A DNA stretch of 64,000 nt. Source: Burkholderia sp. SRS-46. Its GTDB lineage: Bacteria; Pseudomonadota; Gammaproteobacteria; Burkholderiales; Burkholderiaceae. A program made the position numbers and the translations under genes. Each line of letters starts with the position of its first letter. Position 1 is the stretch's first letter. Under the pieces are notes generated by a model. The model was not told where the DNA came from and did no database searches. It saw only the letters and a program-made list of their open reading frames with translations. Positions 26,245-33,912 of this stretch are shown here, one piece after another. The stretch is taken from NCBI RefSeq assembly GCF_004343775.1, contig NZ_PTXL01000001.1:1240001-1304000 (forward strand), written 5' to 3'.

Positions 26245-27554
26245 CCCACCCCGCAAAATCGCCGTCTGGTTTTCTTGGTATAAACGCGAAATCCATACAC
26301 GCCCCCCGCACACCCAATACGGACGCGGTTTCCCGGGCGAAAGCGAAATCCCGACTCCACGAACTGCTGCGCGTCTCGCAGGCGACCATCTACGACCCGG
26401 AAGCCGCGAAGGAAGCGCAGCACCGCACGTGCTGGTGCCAACGCGCGCTGACCGCGCCGGGCGAGACGCTTGGCGTGCGCCGCAACGTCGACGGCTCCGG
26501 CGCCAGCCTCGCGGGCGTGTCGACGTGCGGCTCGGTGTGGGCCTGCCCGGTCTGCTCGCTGAAGGTCTGCATGCAGCGGCAGGGCGAGGTAGCGGACGGC
26601 ATGAAAGCGCACGTCGGCAACGGCGGCTACGTCTGGCTGATGACCAACACCTTCCCGCACGAGGCCGGCGAGCGCCCGCTCGCGGCGATGCTTGAGCTGC
26701 AGGCGAAGGCGATGCAGAAGTTCCAGAACTGCCGCACGTACAAGCGGATCCTCGGCAAGGGCGTGCGCGCCGGCTCGATCAAGGCGCTGGAGATCACGCT
26801 CGGCGCGCACGGCTGGCACCCGCACACGCACTCGCTGGTGTTCGCGACGCCCGAAGCGTTCGGCGACGTGCGCGAGGGCGACGACGGCCGCATGGCGTCA
26901 CGGCTGATCGATGAGCTGAAGGGCGCGTGGTACGCGGCGCTGCTGAAGGTCGGCCTGTGCACGCCGGCGCAAATGTCCGACGTGCTCGATCACGGCCTCG
27001 ACGTACGCGGCGGCCAGTACGCGGCGGAGTACGTCGCGAAGTTCGGCCGTGACACGAAGTGGGGCCTGTCGCGCGAGCTGACGATGAACGCAGCGAAGAC
27101 CGGCGGCGGCCTGAAGGGCGCGCATCCGTTCCAGCTGCTCGAATGGGCGGCGAAGGGCGACGGCCAGGCGGCCGCGCAGTTCCGTGAGTACGTCGCTGCC
27201 TTCACCGGCCGCCGCATGCTGACGTGGACGCCCGGCCTCAAAGCCGCGCTCGGCCTGCACGAGCGCGAGGAATCCGACGAAGAGGTCGCAGCCGCGGCGC
27301 TGCCCGAAGAAGAGGTCGTCGGCGCGATCACGGCCGAGGATCTGTCCGTGCTGACCGCTCGGAACATGCTCGGCCGCTTCCTCGCGTTCGTGTCCGAGTA
27401 CTGCTACGACCCGTCGACGGCGCAGGCCGATATCGACGACTTCATGGCGTTCGCGCGCGAGCACGAGCGCAAGGCGAGCGGGACGATCAGCGCGCCCTAC
27501 TGGAGCGCGCGCACCCGCAAGATTTACGACCCGGAGAAGGAAGCGCAATCCTGA
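26241..27554 (+). CDS. Rolling-circle replication initiator (HUH endonuclease)
   Basis: Initiator of 437 residues that would nick the phage origin and start rolling-circle replication. Visible features: the HUH metal motif HPHTH at 193-197; a candidate catalytic tyrosine with lysine in YAAEYVAKF (Y264, K267; Y260 also near); and a cysteine-rich region before the nuclease (C64, C66, C96, C102, C105, C110 in WACPVCSLKVC) as in many plasmid and inovirus Rep proteins. PM2 also replicates by a rolling circle with a Rep of another subgroup. ATG 26241 overlaps the zinc-ribbon gene. The acidic C-terminal part (from ~350) is not recognised. The origin was not located. Confidence 0.85.
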   Translation: MTHPAKSPSGFLGINAKSIHAPRTPNTDAVSRAKAKSRLHELLRVSQATIYDPEAAKEAQHRTCWCQRALTAPGETLGVRRNVDGSGASLAGVSTCGSVWACPVCSLKVCMQRQGEVADGMKAHVGNGGYVWLMTNTFPHEAGERPLAAMLELQAKAMQKFQNCRTYKRILGKGVRAGSIKALEITLGAHGWHPHTHSLVFATPEAFGDVREGDDGRMASRLIDELKGAWYAALLKVGLCTPAQMSDVLDHGLDVRGGQYAAEYVAKFGRDTKWGLSRELTMNAAKTGGGLKGAHPFQLLEWAAKGDGQAAAQFREYVAAFTGRRMLTWTPGLKAALGLHEREESDEEVAAAALPEEEVVGAITAEDLSVLTARNMLGRFLAFVSEYCYDPSTAQADIDDFMAFAREHERKASGTISAPYWSARTRKIYDPEKEAQS

Positions 27555-27557
27555 CCT

Positions 27558-27737
27558 ATGGACCAACAGACTAAACAGAAAGTCGATGCCGTGCACGCCG
27601 AAGTGAAGGCGCTGCCGGTCTACATCAAAGGCCCGGGCGGCAAGGTATTCGCCGCGCTGCTCGACGTCATTGACCATCTGGCGAAGCGCGTCGGCCAGCT
27701 TGAACAGACGAGCATTGATAGGGACTTTTCACGATGA
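27558..27737 (+). CDS. Prophage small hypothetical protein (59 aa)
   Basis: Protein of 59 residues, mostly helical and charged (DQQTKQKVDAVHAEVKALP, then LLDVIDHLAKRVGQLEQ, a short heptad-like stretch), without a membrane segment. It starts 3 nt after the Rep stop and overlaps the next gene by 4 nt. No family recognised. Confidence 0.55.
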   Translation: MDQQTKQKVDAVHAEVKALPVYIKGPGGKVFAALLDVIDHLAKRVGQLEQTSIDRDFSR

Positions 27738-28087
27738 AACTCTCCGACATCCTGTCCGACGCGCTCGGCGTCATCGACCTGCTGAAGCCGCACGTGCGCG
27801 ACGACGGCGATCAGTACCACGCGCAGCTGGTCAACAACCTGACGGCCGCGCACGGCGCTGCGGTCGAATCCGAAGCGACGGCCGCCGCGCCGGTGGCGGA
27901 TCCGGTGCTGACCGCGATCGCGGCGCTCGGCACGACGATCGAGCAGCTCGCGCCGTCGACGGCGCCGGTGCTGGAAGCGATCGAGGCGCTCGGCTCGCAT
28001 CTCTCCGACCTGACGGCGACCGTGCGCGACGTGCGCGCGGCGCTCACGGCACAGCCGGCGCAGGCCACGCAACCGCCGGCGGCCTGA
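27734..28087 (+). CDS. Prophage hypothetical coiled-coil-like protein (117 aa)
   Basis: Protein of 117 residues. After an acidic N-terminus it has regularly spaced hydrophobic residues in three short repeats (LTAIAALGTTIEQLAPST, VLEAIEALGSHLSDL, VRDVRAALTAQ), suggesting amphipathic helices or a coiled coil. No membrane helix. No family recognised. ATG 27734 overlaps the stop of the gene before. Confidence 0.6.
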   Translation: MKLSDILSDALGVIDLLKPHVRDDGDQYHAQLVNNLTAAHGAAVESEATAAAPVADPVLTAIAALGTTIEQLAPSTAPVLEAIEALGSHLSDLTATVRDVRAALTAQPAQATQPPAA

Positions 28088-28089
28088 TC

Positions 28090-28359
28090 ATGAGCGCGCC
28101 CGACAAGAGCTGCGTGTGCCCGGTGTGCGGCGGTCGGGCGCGCTGGTCGCTGATGAAGACCGGCCGCGTGTCGATCACGCATGCCGGCGACGCGTGCGGC
28201 GTGCAGATCTTCGCGCGCAGCGACGAAGCCGACGAGCTGATCCGCGATCGCTTCATCGCCGGCAAGGAAACCAACGTACGTAACGTACAGGCACCGGAAG
28301 GCGGCGAGCCCGTAACGTACGTAACGGACGGGGAGGGCTTCAGCGTATGGGCGAAGTGA
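28090..28359 (+). CDS. Prophage zinc-ribbon-like protein (89 aa)
   Basis: Protein of 89 residues with C8, C10, C13 (CVCPVCGG) and a later C36 in AGDACG, so a zinc-binding ribbon is likely. The fold resembles transcription- or restriction-related small phage ribbons, but no family is recognised. Its 3' part carries two copies of the unusual TACGTAACG repeat. It overlaps the next gene by 13 nt. Confidence 0.6.
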   Translation: MSAPDKSCVCPVCGGRARWSLMKTGRVSITHAGDACGVQIFARSDEADELIRDRFIAGKETNVRNVQAPEGGEPVTYVTDGEGFSVWAK

Positions 28360-28682
28360 TCGAATGGGACCTCGTAGAGCGCCGCGCGGCATCCATGGCG
28401 TTCCAGGCACAGGAGGCGGCCGCCGCGCCGATGCCCGGCGAGCCGGAGCCGATCGACCCGGTCGAAGAGCTGTTCGACATGCTCAAGATGGCTCGGGACT
28501 ATGTCGCACCGCTCGCGCCGTACGTGCCGCCGATCTACACCGATGAGGTGCTGCACGAGCTGGCCGCGAAGACCGTCCCGGTGCTCGACAAGCACGGCTG
28601 GTCACTGTCGGGCGTGGGCGATCTGTTCGGCCCGGAGCTGCGGCTGTTGGCGTTCATCGCGCCGCTGCTGTACGTAACGTAC
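28273..28682. repeat. TACGTAACGTAC repeats inside two prophage genes
   Basis: The 12-mer TACGTAACGTAC occurs at 28277-28288 and 28671-28682, and with one mismatch at 28318-28329. A related perfect palindrome, CGTAACGTTACG, lies at 29476-29487 just before the operon terminator. These are AT-richer than the surrounding codons and use GTA valine codons that the region otherwise avoids. Role unknown. Confidence 0.55.
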
Positions 28683-28826
28683 CTCGCGGCGAAGGCGCAC
28701 AAGGCGGCACAACTGGCGGAGCGCACCGTCGACGCGGCACCGGTCGCGCCGGCGCCTGTCGAACCGGTGCGCGCCGTGGTGCCGGTGCGCGACACCGGCG
28801 GGCAACTTCAACCTTTGGGGGCGTGA
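28347..28826 (+). CDS. Prophage membrane protein upstream of packaging ATPase
   Basis: Protein of 159 residues with one clear transmembrane helix (LLAFIAPLLYVTYLAAKA, residues ~108-125), an acidic N-terminal half and a proline/valine-rich tail. No family recognised. Its stop overlaps the start of the packaging ATPase gene; virion or vertex membrane proteins often sit beside the ATPase in membrane-containing phages, so a packaging-vertex role is possible. Confidence 0.6.
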   Translation: MGEVIEWDLVERRAASMAFQAQEAAAAPMPGEPEPIDPVEELFDMLKMARDYVAPLAPYVPPIYTDEVLHELAAKTVPVLDKHGWSLSGVGDLFGPELRLLAFIAPLLYVTYLAAKAHKAAQLAERTVDAAPVAPAPVEPVRAVVPVRDTGGQLQPLGA

Positions 28827-29467
28827 TGGCGGATGGATCGAAAAACAATGCGCCTGTGATCGCGGTCATGGGCGCGCGGGGCTCGGGGAAATCGGCATGG
28901 ATCAAACAGCAGCTGCGCGCGGGCAACCCGCGCCGTCTGCTGGTGTGGGACCCTCAAGACGAATTCGGCGCGTTCGGCCGGCCAGTGACGGACCCGGCCG
29001 ACCTCGTGCGCTCGGTGCGAGGTGCGGGTGAGGGCGATTACAAGCTGGTCTTCCAGCCGGGCAAGCTGATGAGCACGTACAGCGACAAGTTCGACCTGTT
29101 CTGCGAAATCTCGTACCTGTCCGGCGACCACTGCGTGGTGATCGACGAGCTGGGCGATGTGACGGAACCCAGCCGCGCGCCTGACGGCTGGTCGGTGCTG
29201 TCGCGCAAGGGCCGGCACCGGAACGTGATGATGTTCGGCGCGGCGCAGCGGCCGGCGAACATAGACAAGGATTTCATCGGTAATAGCACGCTGGTGCACT
29301 GCGCGCGCCTGTCGTACGAGACCGATATCAAGGTGATGGCGAACGCGCTCGGCGTGCCCGTGCAGGAGGTCCGCGACCTGAAGGCTGATCCGGACACCGT
29401 CGACTTCGATTTCATCGAGCGCAACATGCAAACCGGCGCGGTGCGCCGCGCAAAACTGACCTTCTGA
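28826..29467 (+). CDS. Packaging ATPase (PM2 P9-like, FtsK/HerA-related)
   Basis: P-loop ATPase of 213 residues. Walker A is GARGSGKS (residues 16-23), Walker B is VVIDELGD (D107, E108), and GAAQRP (138-143) stands where FtsK/HerA-type ATPases have a conserved polar segment. This matches the genome-packaging ATPases of double-jelly-roll phages, which drive DNA into a preformed shell. ATG 28826 is preferred; GTG 28823 in the same frame is possible. The filamentous-phage assembly ATPase Zot/pI is less likely: there is no transmembrane segment or periplasmic domain, and a capsid gene follows. A terminator after it ends the early operon. Confidence 0.82.
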   Translation: MADGSKNNAPVIAVMGARGSGKSAWIKQQLRAGNPRRLLVWDPQDEFGAFGRPVTDPADLVRSVRGAGEGDYKLVFQPGKLMSTYSDKFDLFCEISYLSGDHCVVIDELGDVTEPSRAPDGWSVLSRKGRHRNVMMFGAAQRPANIDKDFIGNSTLVHCARLSYETDIKVMANALGVPVQEVRDLKADPDTVDFDFIERNMQTGAVRRAKLTF

Positions 29468-29487
29468 GAGTTGTTCGTAACGTTACG

Positions 29488-29516
29488 GCCCGCCCTTCCA
29501 GGCGGGCTTTTTTTTT
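29488..29516 (+). terminator. Strong terminator between early and virion operons
   Basis: Perfect 7-bp GC stem (GCCCGCC / GGCGGGC) with a 6-nt loop, followed by nine T residues (29508-29516). It lies 21 nt after the packaging ATPase stop, so the virion operon that follows needs its own promoter, which I could not fix by eye in the ~60 bases before 29575. Confidence 0.92.
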
Positions 29517-29574
29517 GTTCCGATCCGCCCTGCGTGCCGCTTCGGCGCGGCGTCACACACTCAGGGAGAGACAC

Positions 29575-29691
29575 GTGAACGTGAAGGGAATCATCAAGAC
29601 GATCGGCGTCACGCTGGTCACGATGATCGTCATCAACAACGGCGTGAAGTACCTGCCGTCGTCGGTGCAACGCATCGTCAAGGGGCAGTGA
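29575..29691 (+). CDS. Small membrane protein of the virion operon (38 aa)
   Basis: Peptide of 38 residues with one hydrophobic helix (IIKTIGVTLVTMIVINNGV) and a basic tail. GTG 29575 is preceded by CAGGGAGAG. It starts the virion operon directly before a similar peptide and the capsid gene. PM2 has several minor structural peptides of this kind in its internal membrane; a like role is inferred. Confidence 0.6.
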   Translation: MNVKGIIKTIGVTLVTMIVINNGVKYLPSSVQRIVKGQ

Positions 29692-29692
29692 C

Positions 29693-29821
29693 ATGTCCGA
29701 GATCAAAACCGCACTGAAGACCACGGGCATGGTGCTCGCGGTGATCTTCGTCCTTCGGCAGCTGCCGATCACCTCGCAGCTCGTCGGCGTCGCGCTGACC
29801 GGCAACACCAACGCACAGTAA
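29693..29821 (+). CDS. Small membrane protein of the virion operon (42 aa)
   Basis: Peptide of 42 residues with a charged N-terminus (SEIKTALKT) and one hydrophobic helix (GMVLAVIFVLRQLP), related in size and design to the peptide just upstream (both start K-x-x-x-K-T-x-G). GGGGCAGTGAC precedes ATG 29693. The stop is 13 nt before the capsid gene. Probable virion membrane component, by position. Confidence 0.6.
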   Translation: MSEIKTALKTTGMVLAVIFVLRQLPITSQLVGVALTGNTNAQ

Positions 29822-29834
29822 GGGGCGCGCGACC

Positions 29835-30656
29835 ATGGCCATCATTCAACAGCTGCCGGCGTTCCAGAACGTGCAGGCGACCGGCGTCGCCACGCTGCTG
29901 GTACCGAAGTACTCCAACACGCTGACGCGCATCGTGCTCGATCTCGGCGGCACGACGCTCACGAAGGCGATGATCACCGATATCAAGGTGAAGATCGGCG
30001 TGCGCACGGTCTACAACTGCTCGGGTTCGGTGCTCGACACGATCAACCAGTACAAGGGCATCGCGGCCACGGCGAACCAGCTCACGATCGACTTCACCGA
30101 GCGCGACGCACCGTCGATCGACGGCAAGGAAATCGGCGGCTACGACATGTCGGCGCTGCCCGACCAGATCAAGATCGAAGTCACGATCAGCGGCGCGACT
30201 GCGCCGACGCTGGCCGCGTGGGCATTCCTGACTGCACCGCAAGGGCAGGCCGGCGCGCTCGTGCACAAGCTGCTGTATTTCCCGGCGAGCACGACGGTCG
30301 CGGGTAAATTCCCGGTCAACTTCAACCCGATGGGCGCGCTGATCAAGCGCATCCACCACTTCTACGCGGGTTCGAGCTGGGCGGGCAACGGCGACGGCAA
30401 CGTCAACCGGGTGGAGATCAAAAAGAACGGCATCGTCATCATGGACATGGCCGACCACGTGCGCCGGTTCGTGCAGAACGAGTATCGCAAGGTGCCGCAG
30501 GCCGGCCACTTCGTGACCGACTTCATCGTCGACAACAACCAGTCGGGGATGCTGATCACGCAGGACGCCAAGAGCTTCGAGTGCAACACGTACCTGACGG
30601 CCGGCGACACGATCGGCACGTACGTCGAAATGCTCGACCTGCCGTACAACGCGTAA
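29835..30656 (+). CDS. Double-jelly-roll major capsid protein (PM2 P2-like)
   Basis: Protein of 273 residues, against 269 for PM2 P2. The order of recognisable segments follows P2 from memory: FQNVQATGVATLLVP..IVLDLGGTTLTKAMITDIKVKIG near the start (P2 has IPNV..IDLRYSGVTPSQIKNVRVELDG), a mid-protein linker, then IKRIHHFYAG, VNRVEIKKNGIVIMDM and FVTDFIVDNNQSGMLITQDA in the second barrel (P2: IAAIHIKAAGVDAVEFQIDG and YTIDFML). Such proteins form pseudo-hexameric trimers that tile an icosahedral shell over a membrane. It is the best evidence that this element is a tailless virus. AAGGGGCGCG precedes ATG 29835. Confidence 0.85.
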   Translation: MAIIQQLPAFQNVQATGVATLLVPKYSNTLTRIVLDLGGTTLTKAMITDIKVKIGVRTVYNCSGSVLDTINQYKGIAATANQLTIDFTERDAPSIDGKEIGGYDMSALPDQIKIEVTISGATAPTLAAWAFLTAPQGQAGALVHKLLYFPASTTVAGKFPVNFNPMGALIKRIHHFYAGSSWAGNGDGNVNRVEIKKNGIVIMDMADHVRRFVQNEYRKVPQAGHFVTDFIVDNNQSGMLITQDAKSFECNTYLTAGDTIGTYVEMLDLPYNA

Positions 30657-30665
30657 GGGGGCGGC

Positions 30666-31019
30666 ATGTACACGTACGACGCAAACGGCAACCTCGTGTG
30701 GACCGACACGTCCAGCGTCACCACGCAGCCCGCGTCGATGTGGTCCGATCCAGTCTCGACGCAGAACGCCGTCAACAGTCCCAGCGAGCTGAATCCCTCG
30801 GCTGGGACGTGGGGCGACGTTCTCGCGTACGGGCTGACCCGCGCGATCGACGTCGGCACGATCAAGGCGCTTTCGCCCGACAACAACATGCCGCTGATGC
30901 CGGGCACGGCGTCGGTGAACATGAACGGGCGGCCCGTCGCGCAGATCGGCGTGAGCCGAAGCATGCTGCTGCTGATGGCGATCGGCGCGGTGTTCCTGCT
31001 CGTTGAGGAGCGCAAGTGA
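30666..31019 (+). CDS. Virion-operon membrane protein (117 aa)
   Basis: Protein of 117 residues. The first 90 residues are polar and glycine/asparagine-rich; one transmembrane helix stands at the C-terminus (SMLLLMAIGAVFLLVEERK). This N-out/C-anchor design recurs in the next genes. GGGGCGGC precedes ATG 30666, 9 nt after the capsid gene. No family recognised; probable membrane-associated virion protein. Confidence 0.65.
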   Translation: MYTYDANGNLVWTDTSSVTTQPASMWSDPVSTQNAVNSPSELNPSAGTWGDVLAYGLTRAIDVGTIKALSPDNNMPLMPGTASVNMNGRPVAQIGVSRSMLLLMAIGAVFLLVEERK

Positions 31020-31438
31020 GCCTGACGCCTGCACAAGCCGCGTTGCTCGGCGGCGTCAATGGCGGCCTGAATGGCTACGTCGCGTCGCAGGGCGGGGGCG
31101 GGGCAGCTGGCGGGATGATGGCGGGCGGTATGTCGTCGCTCGCCTACTCGAACCCGTACAGCGCGGCGGCCATGGCCGCCACGCAGCTCGGCACGGCGCT
31201 GCTGAGCGGACCGGATCCGAGCGTCAATTCGGCCGCGAGCGGCTACCGCAACGCGGTCGACAGTCATCTCGACGGGTCGGGCTGGACGGTCTCCACAGGC
31301 AGCTCGCGCGCGTCGGCGGTACCGACGCTCACGAGCGCGGCGCAGAACGTCGCGACGACGGCCGCGCAGGCGATGCAAAACCCGATGCTGCTGGTCGCAG
31401 CCGTGTTGCTGGTGGCGGTATGGCGCAATCACGGCTGA
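31016..31438 (+). CDS. Virion-operon Gly/Ala-rich membrane protein (140 aa)
   Basis: Protein of 140 residues, glycine-, alanine- and serine-rich, with a C-terminal transmembrane helix (MLLVAAVLLVAVWRNHG). It starts with GTG 31016 overlapping the upstream stop (GTGA). Its 3' end overlaps the next gene by 19 nt. No family recognised. Low-complexity N-terminus plus C-anchor again suggests a virion membrane protein. Confidence 0.65.
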   Translation: MSLTPAQAALLGGVNGGLNGYVASQGGGGAAGGMMAGGMSSLAYSNPYSAAAMAATQLGTALLSGPDPSVNSAASGYRNAVDSHLDGSGWTVSTGSSRASAVPTLTSAAQNVATTAAQAMQNPMLLVAAVLLVAVWRNHG

Positions 31439-31854
31439 CGACGATCGAATGCCGCCCGGAAGCGCTCGACGGTGAGCGCTTCCAGGAGATTCGCGCGGCG
31501 CTCGACGACGATCCGGTGATGCGCGCGAAGACCGACACGAGCGGCGGCACGGTCGGGGCGGATGAAGTGGCCGGGGGAGGGGCGTTCTTCCGCGTCTATG
31601 CGGACGGCGAGCCGGTCGCGTGGTACGTGCTGACCGAACGGCGTGACTGCGAGCTTTGCATTGCGCTCGCGTTCGGCCGCGCGCACTTCGACCTCGTGGC
31701 GCACGTGCTGCCGGTGATCGAGCGTCAGTGCGCGACGTTCGGCGGGTTGTGGATCGAGACGAAGCGGCGCGGGCTGGCGAAGAAGCTGCGCGCCGCGGGA
31801 TATAGGGAAGTCGCGCAGCTGCGCGACGGTGTGCAACTGAGGAAAGCGCTGTGA
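31420..31854 (+). CDS. GNAT-like acetyltransferase fold protein
   Basis: Protein of 144 residues. The middle and end look like an N-acetyltransferase (GNAT) fold: FFRVYADGEPVAWYVL as the beta2-beta3 hairpin, CELCIALAFG as beta4, a helix, LWIETKRRGLAKKLRAAGYREVAQLR as the C-terminal helix-strand. The usual acetyl-CoA loop Q-x-x-G-x-G/A is not evident, so binding is uncertain. ATG 31420 overlaps the preceding gene; the stop overlaps a GTG start. It is the only enzyme-like soluble protein in the virion operon apart from the lysin. Confidence 0.45.
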   Translation: MAQSRLTTIECRPEALDGERFQEIRAALDDDPVMRAKTDTSGGTVGADEVAGGGAFFRVYADGEPVAWYVLTERRDCELCIALAFGRAHFDLVAHVLPVIERQCATFGGLWIETKRRGLAKKLRAAGYREVAQLRDGVQLRKAL

Positions 31855-32522
31855 TCAAGCGTCCTGAACAAATCAAGCTGCTCGCGCTCGGCCTGCCTGA
31901 CGTGCCGGCGAACCGCAGCAGCGACAGCCAAAGCTCGTCGGCTCAGACGACGAACACGACGACGAACGTCACGGACCGCCGGTTCGTGAACGACGGCGGC
32001 GGCGCCGGCGTCGCGGGCGACAACAACGCGGTATGGAACAGCATCAGCACGACGAACTTCACGACCGACCTCGGCGCGATCGCGGGTGCAATGGATCTGG
32101 CGAAGACCGGCATCCAGACGTCGCACAACGATCTGACGACGGCGGCCGGGCTGGCTAACCAGACCTTCAACAAGGCAACCGATGCGAATCAGGCGATGTT
32201 CGGGCAGAACGCCGACCTGTTCCGGTCGAATCAGGACGCGTTCGGCAAGGTAGTCAACGCGAACGACAACCTGTTCACGGCGAACGCTGATCAGTTGAGC
32301 GCGAACCGGTCGACGCTGATGGACGGCTTCAGCAAGCTGATCGACGCGAGCAAGACCGTCATGCAGACCGCGCAGGACGTGAACCGCACGGCGACGCAGG
32401 ACGTGCAGCAGGCGTACGCGAACGCCCAAGAGATCAGCAACGGGCAGAAATTTCTTGTCGCGGGCGGGCTGGTGATTGCCGGCATCGTGGCCGTGACGGC
32501 GATGAAGGGGAAAGTGCTTTGA
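31851..32522 (+). CDS. Virion-operon protein with Asn/Gln-rich helical repeats and C-terminal anchor
   Basis: Protein of 223 residues starting at GTG 31851 (GTGA overlap). Residues 30-45 are Thr/Asn-rich; residues ~90-190 contain repeated helical units with FxxNxDxFxxN spacing (AMFGQNADLFRSNQDAF, NDNLFTANADQLSANRSTL), likely a long coiled coil; a transmembrane helix closes the protein (FLVAGGLVIAGIVAVTAM). Long helical, membrane-anchored proteins in tailless phages can form DNA-delivery devices; that role is an inference. Confidence 0.62.
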   Translation: MIKRPEQIKLLALGLPDVPANRSSDSQSSSAQTTNTTTNVTDRRFVNDGGGAGVAGDNNAVWNSISTTNFTTDLGAIAGAMDLAKTGIQTSHNDLTTAAGLANQTFNKATDANQAMFGQNADLFRSNQDAFGKVVNANDNLFTANADQLSANRSTLMDGFSKLIDASKTVMQTAQDVNRTATQDVQQAYANAQEISNGQKFLVAGGLVIAGIVAVTAMKGKVL

Positions 32523-33268
32523 TCCAGAGCTACGACATTCAAATCCCGGCGGGCGGCACGCAGCTGCTCGAGGTCGGCGCGCAGATCTTCGACTTCCTGT
32601 CGTCGGGCTCGGCCTTCGATCAGATTCAAGTCCTGCCGGAGTTTCAGCAGGGCAACGTGACGTTGAAGCTCGGGCAGGGCTTCGACGCCGGCAAGGTCGT
32701 GAACCGCTGGTTCGTCAAGAATCCGGGGGCGACCGCGATCAACGGCACGGTCGTCCTGTCGACGGCCGGGTTCCGCAACTTCCGCATCAGCGGCGACGTG
32801 AACGTGCTCGACGGCGGCAAGTCGCGCACGCTGTCGGGACTGGCCATGATGGCGTACGGCGGTGTGTCGGCGGTGGCGGCGCAGTATTCGCGCATTCAGC
32901 TATGGAACCCGCTTGCAAGCGGCAAGCGCGTGGTGCTCGAACAATTCATCCCGCAAAGCGGTGCGGGTGCGGAAGGCGTCACGCTGTTCTTTTCGCAGGT
33001 GGCGCTGACGACGACGCTCGGCAACGGATTCTCGAAGCTGGCCGGCGGTGCGGCATCTGCGGCCGCGATCAACATCGATACGACGGCGGCGGCGCCGCCC
33101 GGCGGAACATCGCTCGAAGGCGCGGTGATGGCATCAGCAACGCAGGCGGTCGTGAGCCTGCGCGAGCCGATGGTTTTGCCGCCCGGGTGGGGCGTGCACC
33201 TGTACGGATCGAACGTGAACACGGCGTTAAGTTGTACGTTCGAGTGGTACGAGGAACCGAACACGTAA
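32519..33268 (+). CDS. Beta-rich candidate second capsid/penton or spike protein
   Basis: Protein of 249 residues beginning with TTG 32519, which overlaps the upstream stop (TTGA) and has AGGGGA 8 nt before it. It is rich in beta-strand patterns with glycine turns, has no membrane helix, and ends FEWYEEPNT. A beta-sandwich structural protein such as a penton, spike or receptor-binding protein is the best guess from size, composition and position after the capsid gene; PM2 P1 plays this role. No sequence match is claimed. Confidence 0.55.
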   Translation: MIQSYDIQIPAGGTQLLEVGAQIFDFLSSGSAFDQIQVLPEFQQGNVTLKLGQGFDAGKVVNRWFVKNPGATAINGTVVLSTAGFRNFRISGDVNVLDGGKSRTLSGLAMMAYGGVSAVAAQYSRIQLWNPLASGKRVVLEQFIPQSGAGAEGVTLFFSQVALTTTLGNGFSKLAGGAASAAAINIDTTAAAPPGGTSLEGAVMASATQAVVSLREPMVLPPGWGVHLYGSNVNTALSCTFEWYEEPNT

Positions 33269-33912
33269 TGGACCGTGCAGCCTTCACAGCCGTCATCGCA
33301 GGTATCGCGGGCGGCACGATCTACTACCTGTGGCGGGTCGCGCAGGACGTGGCGGCGATGACCGGTGACGATCCGTCGCTGGTCGACGCGGTGGGTACGG
33401 CAATGGATGACTTTTCGAGTGCGATGGACAACATGAATACGACGATTGACAACACCACGCCGGCCGATCCGAACGTGCAGGCATTCTTGACGCTCGTGCG
33501 CACGGGCGAGGGCACGACCGGGCCGAACGGCTACCGCACGCTGTTCGGCGGCGGCCTGTTCGACTCGTTCGCGGACCATCCGAACATCGCAGTCACGCGT
33601 GGCACGCTCACGTCGACGGCCGCCGGTGCGTATCAGATCCTATATCGGACGTGGCTTGAGGCAAAAGCCGCGCTTGGTCTGACTGACTTCTCGCCGGCAT
33701 CGCAGGACGCGGCCGCCGCGTGGTTGATTCAGCGGCGCGGCGCGCTGGCCGATGTCCAGGCGGGGCGCTTCGATTCGGCCATCCGGAAGTGCAACAAGGA
33801 ATGGGCGAGCCTGCCGGGTTCGCCGTATGGTCAACCGACGCTGACGCTGTCGCGCGCGCACTCGTTGCTGCTCGCGTCCGGCGGCTCGCCTACCGATGGG
33901 GTGTATGCATGA
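33268..33912 (+). CDS. Membrane-anchored lytic transglycosylase/lysozyme (lambda R family)
   Basis: Peptidoglycan-cleaving enzyme of 214 residues. An N-terminal membrane helix (residues 5-24) and a ~45-residue linker precede a domain that tracks lambda endolysin R: VRTGEGTTGPNGY with candidate catalytic E81 (lambda SEGTDN), LFGGGLFDSFADHP, STAAGAYQIL, LGLTDFSPASQDAAA, RGALADVQAGRFDSAIRKCNKEWASLPGSPYGQ. Anchoring could make it a virion-associated enzyme for entry, an exit enzyme in signal-anchor-release style, or both. ATG 33268 shares one base with the preceding stop. Confidence 0.9.
   Translation: MDRAAFTAVIAGIAGGTIYYLWRVAQDVAAMTGDDPSLVDAVGTAMDDFSSAMDNMNTTIDNTTPADPNVQAFLTLVRTGEGTTGPNGYRTLFGGGLFDSFADHPNIAVTRGTLTSTAAGAYQILYRTWLEAKAALGLTDFSPASQDAAAAWLIQRRGALADVQAGRFDSAIRKCNKEWASLPGSPYGQPTLTLSRAHSLLLASGGSPTDGVYA

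Noticed and set aside
28826..29467. Packaging ATPase read as Zot/pI of a filamentous phage
   Set aside because: No transmembrane segment or periplasmic domain, a PM2 P2-like capsid gene follows, and no pIII/pVIII-like genes are present.
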